DNA from: Trema orientale
Lineage: Eukaryota; Streptophyta; Magnoliopsida; Rosales; Cannabaceae
DNA length: 64,000 nt
NCBI GenBank assembly: GCA_002914845.1
Contig: JXTC01000010.1
Location: forward strand, 1,393,198-1,457,197
Direction: 5' to 3'
The notes under the pieces are model-generated. The model searched no databases, was not told the origin of the DNA, and saw nothing but the letters and a program-made list of their open reading frames with translations. This document shows, one piece after another, positions 48,290 through 63,788 of this stretch. The translations under genes and the position numbers were made by a program. How positions within the stretch are numbered: the first letter of the stretch is position 1; the number at the start of each line of letters is the position of its first letter.

Positions 48290-49700
48290 TGCTCAGATAA
48301 AGATCTTGGTCATGAAAAAATTAGACCACTTTTTCGAGATCTTAATTTGAAATGAGAAAAAGAAGTAAATGAAGCTCCGGATGGCCGAAAGAGTGTCTTC
48401 GTCAACAATAATAAACCGTGTAATTTTGAGATTGAGAAAGGAGATCATCATATAATTGCAGTCTAGCCACACTGAGAAAGGAATTTCGTCACTTAATTTG
48501 GTTTCAATCTCCTGCAATTATTACGATAATGCATTTATATGTATTTAATGGGACAAAGTACACTAGTGTTTTTTTTTTTTTTCCCTACCGATTGGAAATG
48601 AATATTAGACCTTAAGTTTTAATCAAATGGTTTAAAATTACAAATTAAAACGTTGGAACTAATTTCAATAAGAATAAATGATAATATTTATTTTTTAATT
48701 GTTAGATTTAAATTTAATGATCAATATTAGTTTCCATATTAATACAAAAACATTAAAAAATCACTATTGTAGTAGCACTACTCATATTTACTTTCCTAGT
48801 CAAATTAATTCTTCATAATTTCTATTAAGCAGGCCGTGGATGTTTGAATGCATCTTCTCTTTTCTTGCCTTTATAAATTTATACCATTATCCATGTTACC
48901 CAAATGAATAATATGATACCTATAGTAGCACCACTTTTCAGTTTACTTGTAATGATTAATAAAGTTAAAATAGAAAGTTGAGTTTATTATTGCATCCAAA
49001 AAAGAAAAAAAAAATTGAAGTTACCATAGGTATCGCATCTAGTTACCTATAGTATCCATGACATTGGAATAGGAATTAGGCTTCTCTAATTGCTTAAAAC
49101 TATATTTTTAGATGTGAATTTTATTTAAAAAATATGATATACTTCACTTTAAATGAATATTACTATAGGTATCCTACTTAGATGGAGAAATTTGAATTAT
49201 AGACTAAACTTATTTTACTCTAAGTATCTAACAAAGTCTGATGTAAAATTTGCGGATTGCTGATATTCACCTGGTAGGATACCGATGGTCATCTACTTGG
49301 TTAGTACAGATTAATCATTTTGTTACCTAATATTATTTGGTTACCTATAGTCTCCCACTTGATTAACGACATTATTCTATCAAATTACTTATAGTAACGA
49401 AGTAAATTAGAAGGTAAGTTGAGTGTTCCATAATTTAAAAAAAAAACAAATAAATAAAAAGAAAAAAATGAGATTATTATACGTATTATATTAGGTCACA
49501 TCTTTTATCCCAAAAATAAAAAAGGTAGTTTGTCATATGTGACTTAAAAAATCTGTTAAAAAAAAATGTAGTTCAATAAAAAATTTTGATTCATAATCAG
49601 AAAAAAAAAAAAGACAAGTTAGCGAAAAAATGAAAAAGAAAAAGAAAAAGCAATGCAAAAATATACAAAATTAAAAAGTTTTAATTCTTTTTTAATGTTT
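48290..49700. other. AT-rich intergenic DNA, no gene
   Basis: Nothing coding or clearly mobile was recognised. Confidence 0.4.
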
Positions 49701-49712
49701 TCAAAGAAAAGC

Positions 49713-50178
49713 ACTGTGACAGAAGCAAAGTACCATCACGTCTTGACAAACAGTGATGGTCGTCATTTTTCTAACTTACTCTGTTTTTTTCTTTTCTTTT
49801 TTTTTTTTTTTTTTTTTTTTTTCTTTTTGCCTTGATGTGTGTCAGTCATAGATCCGTATTTTTCAGAAAATTACGCTCGTACATCATATTTTTCAAATTT
49901 TTTCCTGGAGTACCTTACTTTTTGAAAGTAGGCTACTGTTTACCGTATTTCTCTAAAAACTCCTATTTTTTTAGTCGAGAAATTCTTTGGTAAAATATGA
50001 AGATAAAAAAAAAAAAAAGTAAGGTACTGTGACAGAAGCAAAGTACCATCACGTCTTGACAAAAGTACCATCACGTGATGGTACTGTTTTTTGTCAAGAC
50101 GTGATGGTACTGTGACAGAAGCAAAGTACCATCACGTCTTGACAAACAGTGATGGTCGTCATTTTTCTAACTTACTCT

Positions 50179-50220
<42 letters not shown>

Positions 50221-50415
50221 TTTTGCCTTGATGTGTGTCAGTCATAGATCCGTATTTTTCAGAAAATTACGCTCGTACATCATATTTTTCAAATTTTTTC
50301 CTGGAGTACCTTACTTTTTGAAAGTAGGCTACTGTTTACCGTATTTCTCTAAAAACTCCTATTTTTTTAGTCGAGAAATTCTCTGGTAAAATATGAAGAT
50401 AAAAAAAAAAAAAAA
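49713..50415. repeat. Tandem duplication of about 310-bp units with a central palindrome
   Basis: Units at 49713-50018 and 50109-50415 are nearly identical apart from the poly-T length and one or two bases. Between them lies a palindrome (50043-50110): 22-bp perfect outer arms around a perfect 20-bp core (GTACCATCACGTGATGGTAC, 50065-50084). The repeat-rich arrangement could also be an assembly artefact. Confidence 0.8.
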
Positions 50416-50834
50416 CTACTTAATAAAATGTGTATTAACTGTATCATATTAATGCGCAAAATCAGGAAGTCGTAGTGTCAATGCCCTTGAAAAGGTCCAA
50501 GATGCTACGGACATGCTGACTTAGTCATTAACGTAAACATACAAAACACAACATGATTGTCATATCTGCTGCTCGCTGCAAATCTCCTCCTTTTTTTTTG
50601 TCGTTTAAAACTAGATAGATGTCTAATTTTTTAAATTAGTTTAAGTAAATTTCTATGTTTTAAAAGTTATAACTAAATGTCTATGTTTTTTTTTTAAAAT
50701 CTCAGTTGTAGAATATATTATATTTCTACTTTTGTCTTTTAGTGAGTAATCATTTAACTATAAACTTTCAAGTTTGGTCGTATACTAAGTTTTGGGCCAA
50801 AAAATAGTCAAATAATTAATCAGCTCATTGCCAT

Positions 50835-51260
50835 AAAACAATATTTGTAAGACAAAATTTGATTTTTTATGGTAATTTTTCAAAAAAATTGAAAAATCTC
50901 GAATTTTGAAATCATTCGAAAAATCCCGAATTCTAATTAGAAAAATAGTACAAGTATTTTAAAAAAAAATTATTTTTTATTAATTGATGAGATACTTGAA
51001 ATACCAATCTAGTTAACCTCAGATAACTTGACTGGCTACCTCAAACCTTGAATATCATTGAAAAATATTAATTTTGAAGAAAAATGAGGTATTTTTCTTA
51101 ATATATATTAAATATGTTATTTTTCTAAAATGTTTTAAAAAGTGACAATTTCTAAATCACTCCTGAATTTCTCAAAAATCCTCAACCAATCTGGGATTTT
51201 CAATTTTTGGTACTTTAGCTTAGAATTTTGTAAAAACCCTATTTTGTAATTTTCTCCCAT
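50835..51260. mobile_element. Copy of dispersed repeat B
   Basis: Shares TTTATGGTAA, AAAAATCTCGAATT and the TTGATGAGATACTTG ... GGCTACCTCA core with copies at 59100-59420, 59600-60630 and 60640-61060. A non-coding TIR-type element is the likely source. Confidence 0.5.
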
Positions 51261-51898
51261 ATGCATTTCAGATTCCAGCTCAGATAAACGAAACATAATT
51301 TCTATTCCCAAATAATAAGACAAATTTCTATTCCCAAATAATAAGACAAGTAGATATAAGAATTAATTTCACATTGTATATAGAGATCTGCTCTAATGTC
51401 GATATTATAGAATAATATTTATTGGCGTATCATGGTAAGTTGCATTCTATTGTAAAATATCAACTTTTTTTAATAATGAAATATCAACTATAGTACAACA
51501 TTTCACATCTGATAAATAGTACAATACACCTGTAGTTTAGTGGAAGTGTCATACAGGTTTAGTGCATCAAAATTATAATCGAGTTTCGAGTACAAAGGTC
51601 AAGTACTAAAAAATGAGTACATTCTAGACTCATCTTACCAATACTCTCAAAAGATATAGCGTATAGTATTACCATATATTCATCTATTCAATACAAATAT
51701 CGTATTCAAAATCCAAATAAAAGCAGCATTACAGAAACCCATAGGCCATAACATACAAGGACCCACAATGCATGCAAATTGAGATGTCAAAACCTATGTT
51801 GACTGCAGAACAACAGACAATCACTCGGTGAAACAGAAATTAAGCCAACAACAATACAAAATTTTAGACACAAACTGACAAGCTACACAGATATATCA

Positions 51899-54769
<2,871 letters not shown>

Positions 54770-54914
54770 TTTTTTTTTTTTCCAATTGTTTTCTGTTTGT
54801 TTCCCGGGAAAGTACGAGAAAAGAAGTGAGTGATGATTCTCTCGGGATCTGGGAAAATGAATGGATTGGAGAAAATGAGGGTGGAACTGGAGGTTTGCGG
54901 GAAACGACCTGGTT

Positions 54915-54920
54915 TTTATA
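54915..54920 (-). promoter_or_regulatory. TATA box of the beta-tubulin gene
   Basis: TATAAA in CATATAAAAACC on the minus strand, 146 bp upstream of the start codon; this predicts a 5' UTR of roughly 115 bases. Confidence 0.6.
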
Positions 54921-55846
54921 TGGGGGGCTTAGGCGTGTAAATTTAGATTCTGTTTTAGGGCATTTTGGGAATTTCATGTATGTATCGATTGATGATTGGT
55001 TGGTTACGTGGGTCTATGTTTACTTCAAATCTTTTGAGTTGATGAGCTGTAAGGAATTTCTGGAAATTTTGATATTTGGATGAGCCTGATCGTTTTGGGG
55101 AGAATTTAGTAAATTCATTTTTTCTTTCCAATGTTTGGATGGGGTTTGATTTTTTTTTTTTTGTTTTTGTTTTTTTGTTTTTGGCATAGATGGGATTCCT
55201 AAAAAAATTAAAAATACAAAACACAATTAAACACTATGGAATGAAAAAATAGCAAATTCTTGAATAATACCATATTTTGATAGTAGTATTTTTCTTAGTG
55301 TTCCACTGATCGGTTTCAAATAATCCCATAACCTTTAAACAACCACTAAAAAAACAAAAAAACTTGATTTTAAATATTATAAATCAACTTCTTTGGCACT
55401 TCAGTAACTATTTATATATATATGTGTGTGTTTAGCTAAAGGAATTTTTTTTTTCTTTTACATTTTTCACAATATTTTTAAATATCATTGTGAAAAATAA
55501 AACAAAAATTTAGAAGAATTACATTGATTATTAATGAGAATATGAGGAGTTAGTTAGTTTTCTTTCTTTTTTTTTTTTTTTTGAAGAGTGTTGACCATTC
55601 TATTTTTCACTCTCCAATTTTGACTAGTGGATTTCACTAAAATATCTTATATTATGATAATATTATAAACTATAGTAGAGTGCATGTGTCAAATTTTGAG
55701 ACATGAGAGTGAAAAAAGAAGAATTGAATTTAACATTTTTTTTAATAAAAGATACGTTTCGGTTTTTTTAATATTATGAAATTTATAAATAAACTGGCCT
55801 AATTAATAACTACTAACTAGGATTCGAACCCTATATATTTTTTCCG

Positions 55847-56206
55847 GGGTCAATATCATTTTTATATCTTATATTTTAATACTTTGTTCAAATTGTACCT
55901 TGTGTTTTGGTTATTATTAACATTGACCTTTAGATTAGAAATATATTACAAATTTATACCGTGATACCAATTTAGAATAGTTAATTTACTAACATATCGT
56001 TTAAAAAATTAAAAATAAACCATATAAAAATTGATCCGAGAATAAGTGTATTAAATCATCTTGATAAATTAACTGCTCTAAATTGGTGTCAGAGTATAAA
56101 TTTATAATAAATATTAAGTCTAAAGGTTAATGTTGATGATAACCAAAACACAAGCTACAAACTGAATAAAGTGTCAAAATATAAGATATAAAAGTGATAT
56201 TAACCC
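55847..56206. mobile_element. Mutator-like MITE with about 150-bp inverted ends
   Basis: Ends GGGTCAATATCATTTTTATA and, inverted, GGGTTAATATCACTTTTATA continue as high-identity inverted repeats. Flanking 9-mers (55838-55846 and 56207-56215) share seven of nine bases. Non-coding. Confidence 0.8.
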
Positions 56207-56440
56207 TTTTTTCTATTAGCTTCTTTTAGAATCGTAATAGTAAAACAATTCAAAATATATAAAAAAGTGTACAAATACACTATTGTCAGTACATGTTTAG
56301 TATTCTTCGAGATTGATAAATATACTTTAATCTTCCAAGTAATTGATAGAAATTCAAATGTCCAGACTCTTATAAGGGACTCGAGATTGTTTTACTTTAT
56401 TTTACTTATTATTAATATTATATATATATATAGTTCATAA

Positions 56441-56893
56441 TCCAATAGGTATTTTTTTTATCTATCTATAGGTACTTTTTTTAGTCGTTAGATCATTATC
56501 TAATGATTGCCATAATTTGAGTAGTTGAAATAATAATAATAAAAATAAGTAACTATTATTTAATAATTTTCTCTCTCCACCTTTTACCATGAAAAGACAT
56601 GTATGATGATTTTTAATTGGGCAAAATAATATCTATAGATAGGTATATATATAGATAAGTAAAAAAATACCTACTAGATTGATGTCCTCCCAATCCAATA
56701 GGTATTTTTTTAACCTATTCATAGGTATTTTTTAGCCGTTGGATCATAATCTAATGGCCACTTTAATTTGGGTAGTTAGGAAAAAAATAATAAAAGTAAA
56801 TACTTATTATTTAATATTTTTCTCTCTCGTAGTGAATTTTAATTGGGCAAAACAATACTTATGAATAGGTAAAAAAAAATACCTACAGGATTG
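56441..56893. mobile_element. Two tandem copies of one MITE
   Basis: Copy 1 is about 56441-56680 and copy 2 about 56693-56893. Each begins ATCCAATAGGTATTTTTTT and ends with an inverse like AAAAAATACCTACNNGATTG. Interiors share GTTAGATCAT/GTTGGATCAT and TTTTAATTGGGCAAAA. Confidence 0.7.
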
Positions 56894-56899
56894 GTGCTC

Positions 56900-59095
56900 A
56901 TATATATTTTATGATTAAGTTTTAAAATCTATACATGGAGATCAGATGCATTTTTCTACTATCTCTGAGCTATATAAGGACGAGTATATTATCAAAAAGT
57001 TGATAGAAGTAGAAAAGTGTGGTCACAGACCTAACTGATAACCATACCCCTCTCCAATATTTGAGAAACAAATAATTTGAGTGGCCTACATCAAAAGCAA
57101 GAAGAGAATTGTTATTTGTTTATTTATTTATTTTTTATTTAAATTCGATAATGAATGAAAGTGATATATAGAAACGAAACTCATTAATTAGGAAAAACAA
57201 TTAAACTATAATTATGCTACATGTCTTCCAAGTTTAGTAATTCAATTTCTTGTTAAATGTTATGATTTCTTTTGCTGTTGTACAGTCTTCAATACTTTTC
57301 TTCTTTTAATCGTTAATTTGTTTGTAATACCTTTTCTAATGTCCCTTTCAATAGATTGCAGATGAATTTTCCTTTTTCAATATTGTGAAAATAAATACAC
57401 ATCCATAATTAAGGTACGTACACTATTTTCTTAGGCGAGCTGACTTTAAATAATAAAGCATTAAACATATACGTAAATATTATAGGTCCGAGTAAAATTA
57501 ACTATTTGGAACCCCTTTTTTTTGTGTGAACAATGTTCTTTTGCATCAGTTTATAATTTTCACGTTTACGATTTGTGTCAAAATAAAAAATGTAAACCAA
57601 AAATAACAGTACAGATAGATCTTATTTGTATATGAAGTACACATGAATTAGTAGCTCGACATAAGTACACCTGAACATAAAGGATAAAAATTTCAGGGAA
57701 AAGAAGATACCTACAATAATATCACAATTGATAGTTAATTAGGATGGTTACAAGAATGATTACTTAGATTAAGGAAAAAGTTGTGTTAGCTAGAGTTATA
57801 ATTATTTATAATCAGTTTGATCTAATCTGTCAACATTAGTCTTAGTATTTTATATTTTTTGGCCTACTTACATAATTTTATTCAAGATACTGTACATAAT
57901 ATAATGAGTATTCATTCTATTTGACAATGATATTGTTCATTTTGATTGAAAGTTTCTCTCTAAAAAGTCTCAGATAATCCAGTAATAATTCCTTACTCAT
58001 GAATCATTACCTTCAATCTTCCCTAAATAATGTAAGCTCTAATTAAAATATAGTTTTAATTTCTAGAGAAGATGACATTTAGTATAATTTTGGACATGTC
58101 TATAGAATTTGTAACTTTGTTCCTCATCTAAGGGTAAATGATTTTAGATAAGGAGTGACTAAATGTATAACCAAATTTTTAGCTTCATTTTAATTCATTT
58201 TATAGGCATATATTCAATAAAAGGTCCGTTGGAAATTCAGTACCAATAATACCCCTCAAAACTCATAACCAGCTTCATCGCCATTTTCTTTTTTTTCTCA
58301 CACGTTCCGTTACTTTCTTCCTCAGTTTCCCTCTCATTCAAAAATTTTCTTGCTGATTTTCCATCTTCTCCAAGATTTCTTATCACTTTCCCTCATCAAC
58401 ATGATTTTCCTTCTCTACCAAAATTTTTTTCCATAAAAGAGTGGTAGAGGCGATGCCAGTAGTGGTCATCAATAGCAGTGGTGGTTGATGATGAATCTGA
58501 GTTGAGAAAGAATGATGCTATTATCACAAGGTTTTATTGCATTTTTCTACTATTCTTTTGCATTTTTGTTATTTGATTGCTTTTAAGTGAAAAACTTAGA
58601 TTCAATCGTTTTTGAGGATTCAGATAATATTTATGTTTAATAGATTAGTTTTTGGTATTAGTTAGACTCATTTATGATGGGTATTGATTTAATTTGTGTA
58701 TGTACAATTTTTGTATTTCGATCACCCTCACGAAGCCAATCCACACGAGCTCTTTGCTTTCAATAGTATTACTCTATGGCATATAACCGGTCTCTTTCTT
58801 TTTCCAGAATTCGAACTTGGGCTCTATTATGCCGCATGCAATCATCTTAATATATAGGTATCTTGTATTATCATATTAATCTATTTATGTAATAGAATCT
58901 AGTCGTTATGAACTTTGTACCATTGGAATTTGCAAATCGCCATAGTTAAATTGCACTTCCAGTTAAATATAATAATGTGTTACCATCATTTATTTCACTA
59001 TATATATATATATATTTTGGGTTATCGTCTGTTAATAATATTAACGGAGATAGGTTGTCGTAAGTATAGTCTAGTGATAACTATTCTTCTTAGAA
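56900..59095. other. Intergenic DNA, no gene
   Basis: No convincing coding sequence. A CT-rich stretch near 58270-58430 looks like a 5' UTR or element leader but has no attached gene. Confidence 0.4.
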
Positions 59096-59099
59096 ATAT

Positions 59100-59420
59100 A
59101 TCATTTTTTTAAAGTTTGTCTAGAAAATAATACTTTTAAAAAATTGTTAGAAAAATTCAACTTTTTGATGGTATTTTTTAAAGGTACTCGAAGTAACCAA
59201 ATCGGTTACTTGAGGTAATGAGTCTGATTACTTCAGGTATCTTATCAATTTATGAAAAAAATAGTATTTTTTTTAAATATTTTCAAGAGTGATATTTTTC
59301 TAATTAAATTTGGGATTTCTTCAACAAAATTTAAAATTCTATATTTTTCAATTTTTTCTTTTGATTTTACCATATAAAATCAAAATTTCCCTTCAAGAAA
59401 TGGATGGATCTAGGAATTTT
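59100..59420 (-). mobile_element. Inverted copy of dispersed repeat B
   Basis: Reads on the minus strand like 60270-60630, including the GGTTACTTGAGGTAA-type core and the start TTTTATATGGTAAAAT. Confidence 0.5.
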
Positions 59421-59599
59421 TTAGGCTAAATGAAATGCTTAGTACCGCTTTCCTAGATAATTTTTTTAGGATTAGTTATAAAATTTACTTATAGTCATTC
59501 TATTTAAGATTTTCATTTTTTATAATGACTTATAAGTCACAAAATTTCATGACTATTATGACTAATACGTTAAAAACTAGGCATAATAAAATTTTGTCT

Positions 59600-60630
59600 A
59601 CCCAAGTCTAACAGGAAATTTAATTTTATATGGTAAAATTTCAAAGAAAAAAATTAAAAAATCCCGATTTTTAAAGCTTTTTTTGGGTTATATCAAAAAG
59701 AACCTTTGGTTTTCATTTTAGAAAAAAAAAAACCCTTAAATTTTTCATTATATCAAATAAAACCATAAGTCCCTTTTAATTATAGCAATAAAAATCTTGG
59801 GTTTCTGATTAAATCTAATAAAACCTTGAGATTTTGGAATCCAATCAAATTAAACCGAAAGTAAATATTTAATCAATAAATATATAATATGATTAATAAA
59901 CGATTTTATTTTTTAAGTATTCTATACTCATGAACTATTTTTTAAAATTTATTTTAACTAAAAAAATCAATATTTTCAATATAAAATAACATAATTTTAC
60001 CCGATTGGAATGTTTGTCGATGTAAATAGTCTAGCATAAACATGACAGTGTATATTAAAGAAAAATATGTCATTTGACTTATTTCGCAAACTAATTTGAT
60101 TCGATTTTATAATTCAAAGATTTTATTTGATATAACTAAAAACTCAAATATTCTTTAGCTAAAATTAGACAAGGACAATATCTTTTCTTGATATAACTGA
60201 AAACCCAGGGTTTTTTTTTGTTAAAATTAAAAAACTCAGAGTTTTTTTCTTTTTTCAATAATAACCCACTTTTTTTAATAAAAAATCCCTCAATTCAAAA
60301 ATATCACTTTTGAAATATTTAGAAAAATACTTCATTTTTTATCAATTGATGAGTTACTTGGAGTAACCAGTTAAGTTACTTGATATAATCTGACTGGTTA
60401 CCTCATATAACCTCAAGTGACCTAGCTACCTTGAGTACCTCTAAAAATACCAATTTTGAAGAAAAAATGATATTTATCCAATTTTTTTCAAAAATAGTAT
60501 ATTTCTAAATGAAATTTTAAAAAGTGTTATTGTTCAGATTTTTCAAAAAATTTAGCCCATCTCGAATTCTTTTTTTGGACTTTGGGTTGCGATTTTGGTA
60601 AGAAGCCCATATTGAGGAAACTTGCTTGTA
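59600..60630. mobile_element. Repeat B split by Mutator-like element A
   Basis: B begins near 59600 (TTTTATATGGTAAAATTTC), is interrupted at 59684 by element A, and resumes at 60268, running to about 60630. The join is bracketed by the near-identical 9-mers flanking A. Confidence 0.6.
59685..60267. mobile_element. Mutator-like MITE A, first copy
   Basis: Ends GGGTTATATCAAAAAG and, inverted, GGGTTATTATTGAAAAAAG. Flanking 9-mers GCTTTTTTT (59676-59684) and ACTTTTTTT (60268-60276) match at eight of nine. Non-coding, 583 bp. Confidence 0.7.
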
Positions 60631-60639
60631 TATGGTAAA

Positions 60640-61060
60640 TTAAAAAAAAAATGAAAATTATGGGATTTTATATTCTTTGAAAAATCTCAAATTTGTTTTT
60701 TAAAAAATACAACTTTTGAAATTATTTAGAGGAGTATCACTCTTTACTAATTGATGAAATATTTGAACTAACCGATGAAGTTATCTGAGGTAATCAGACT
60801 AGTTCCTTCAAGTCAATCGATTGATTATTCTAAGTAACCCGGTTCTTTACCTCGAGTACGACCTAAAAAAATACCAATTTCGAAGAAAAATAGTATTCTC
60901 TAAACATTTTTGAAAAGTATTATTTTTCTAATATAATTTTTAAAATGATTTTTTCTAAATAATTTAAGATTTTTTAAAAAATTCAATCTAACCGAGATTT
61001 TTCAAATTTTGGACTTTGGTCTCAATATTTGTAAGAAGTCCAATGATATTTTTAGGACTA
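60640..61060. mobile_element. Second direct copy of dispersed repeat B
   Basis: Matches 60270-60630 in the same orientation, with the TAATTGATGAAATATTTGAAC core and the AATTTTGGACTTTGGT end. Confidence 0.5.
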
Positions 61061-61147
61061 TCATTCAGGATGACTTTCTTTTCAAAAATTAGTATCATTT
61101 ATTAGAAAATCGATCATCAATCATAATAATATATCTAATATGAAAAG

Positions 61148-61698
61148 GGGTTATTATTAAAAAAAAAAAACTTAGGTTTTTTTTATTTTTTTCATTATAT
61201 CAAATAAAGCCTCGAAGTTTTTTAATTCTAGCTATAAAAATATTGGGTTTATGATTATATCAAATAAAAACCTTGAGATTTTGAAATCCAATCAAATTGA
61301 ACACACAACAGATATTTAATCATCGAATATATAATGTGATTAAGAAAAGATTTTATTTTTTAAGTATTCTATGCTCATGTATTATTTGTTTAAATTTTTT
61401 TTTATTCTATAAAACCAACATTTTTAATATAGAATGGTATAATTTTCGTCCAATTGGGATATTTGTCAATGTAAATAGTCTTGCATAGTCGTGCACGACA
61501 CTATAGATTAAAGAAAAATGAGTCATTTGATTTATTTCGCAGGGTAATTTGATCCGGTTTTATAATCCAAATATTTTATTTGATATAACTAAAAACTCAA
61601 AAAAATATATGCTAAAATTAAACGAAGATTTTTTTTTTATCTAATCGAAAACCTAAGATTTTAAATTAAAATAAAAAACTCAGGATTTTTTATAACCT
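61148..61698. mobile_element. Mutator-like MITE A, second copy
   Basis: About 550 bp, the same sequence and orientation as 59685-60267 (shared CAATTGGGATATTTGTC-type and TTTGATATAACTAAAAACTC segments). Flanking 9-mers TATGAAAAG and TATAAAAAA share seven of nine. Confidence 0.65.
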
Positions 61699-61892
61699 TA
61701 TAAAAAAGTCACCCTAAAAAGTGGTCCAAGAAATGTTGTTTGGACCCAAACGTTCAAATGGTGTTCATGTAACCTTGACCATGTACTACTTCTCATCGAG
61801 CTAAAGGGGAAGTTCGGCCCAACACATGAAAAAGCTTCTATTTTCTGCCTTCTTAACTTGGCAATTTCACGATAAGGAAACAGTATTATGTT

Positions 61893-62443
61893 GGGTTAAT
61901 AGTAAGGAAACAATATTATGTCTTGGCATCTCAATTATGCTCATTATAACATTTTGGTCAACTTTCAAATTTTCAATTTATATAGTAATAATCCTTAAAT
62001 TATATAATTATTATAGTAATGACTCATTTGTTACAGATTGTTAGTTTTTTTAATAGAAAATAGTTATAAATAAAGTATATAATTGGGTATTATTAATTTT
62101 ATGAGTTAAAATCTCATTCTCAACAATAATTACTAAATTATATACTTTGTAGATGATTCATTTTTGTTAAACATTAATAGTTTGTGGAATAAAAAATGGT
62201 TATTGATGCAATAATTGCATAAATCTTGGTAGTCTACTGTGTAAGTTTAAAATTCGGAATCTCATTTTTTACCAGAGTTACCAAACTATATACTTTGTAA
62301 TGACTTATTTATGTTAAGTATTTAACAGTTTACAATAATTATTACAATTACATAATTCAGAGGTCATTACTGTGTAAGTTAAAAATTCAAGGGTCAAAGT
62401 GATAAAATGAGTGTAATTCAGGAATTATTATTGTTATTAACCC
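61893..62443. mobile_element. Mutator-like MITE with exact 9-bp duplication
   Basis: Exact target duplication TATTATGTT at 61884-61892 and 62444-62452. Ends GGGTTAATAGTAAGG and, inverted, GGGTTAATAACAATAA; inverted similarity continues inward (ATTATATAATTATTATAGTAA-like). Non-coding, 551 bp. Confidence 0.85.
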
Positions 62444-62454
62444 TATTATGTTAG

Positions 62455-62615
62455 GAGTAGTACTAGAGGAACTCATTTTCTGTCACCAAAAATTTATACA
62501 GAATAGATGTGGCATGGTTTCCAACCTAATAATTTTAATAATGTAAAGAATATGGTCTCACTTTGATATAAGAGATGTTCATAATAAATTTTTTGTGCAA
62601 AAAATAAATCTCCCT
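62455..62615. mobile_element. MITE-like segment
   Basis: Shares AGTACTAGAGG with the left end of the MITE at 9284 and follows the Mutator-like element directly. The right end is unclear. Confidence 0.3.
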
Positions 62616-63788
62616 ATTCTTAGTCATTATGTAATTAAGTTCATGTACCACAATTTGCGTTGTGGTGTAACAAATTCTGGTCATTTTAACCTCCTGAGGA
62701 TATGTTATACCGAACCCTTTTTTTTTTTTATGTAACTCACATAGCTTTTCAAGGGAAACGGAAATTAGAAGTTATCCTCTTTAAACTTTCTTTACATATG
62801 TGATCCTTGAAGTAAAACTTTTGACAATTTACTCCTTGGATTGTAGCGAGTGACATGAAGCGAAAAACAAACTGAATTTACGAAAAAAAAAAAGAAAAGA
62901 AAGAAACTATATGGCAAAGACTCACATTAGAAGAACATGGTTCGTCCATGAAGGGCAACACTGGCTCGTTTGGCCTCAATAGAAAGTTTAATACAGGTGC
63001 CCCCAAAATTCTGGTGAGCACTTTAATCCTCACACTTTAGTCATCTTATTTTTTAAAATTTTCCGATTTTGATTGTCTTTTACAGAAGGAAAAGAAAATT
63101 TTTACCATTTATTTCACATTTTACTTCAATTGGAAAGCTAAACAGTTAACATCTTAATTTGGAAACCATAGTGCAAAACGAGTGAAAATTCAATTTCAAT
63201 GGTACAAATTAACTTTTGCTCATAATAAAAAGAAAAGGAATGTTTTTTTTTTCCCTTCTTAAATTTAGACCAACTTGATCACTTTTTCTACTTTCTAAAG
63301 CCTCCACCTTTGCTTATATATGCCTATTAAATCAAAGAGTAACGTAAAGGGGTTTACTTTGTAGAAACGAGTTTGTAATTAATAAAATATTGTTGGCGTA
63401 TAATAGCTGTAATCGAATAAGTCTCTTTCTCCAAAACAAATGATTCAGTTAATCATCATGATTAACATGTGCTTCTCATTTGTAAATTGTAAATTATTTT
63501 CATATTCCTTGTTCTTTACCCCCATCTTTTCGATGCTTTCTTTCTAAAAATTTGCTCACGTTTCACCTTTACATATTTTTCTACATTGAAAGTAAAATGA
63601 ATATATGGCCATGTGGATGCCTCCATTTGGTATTCCATATTAATTACCTTTGACTCTTTTTCTCATAACCTCCACTTTATGTCTCTGCTTAATATTTTAC
63701 CGACTCAACTTCTGGGTGTAACCCATTTAACTCATGATTTCGTACAACTTATAACTATGATTCTTATCCTGCACAAGGAGGAAGTACG
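62616..63788. other. AT-rich intergenic DNA, no gene
   Basis: No coding sequence or clear repeat recognised. Confidence 0.4.

Noticed and set aside
55821-55831. GATTCGAACC, an inverted Pol III B-box-like string
   Set aside because: No A box at a suitable distance, and no tRNA fold.
58270-58440. CT-rich stretch suggesting a gene start
   Set aside because: No reading frame of any length or splice pattern follows it.
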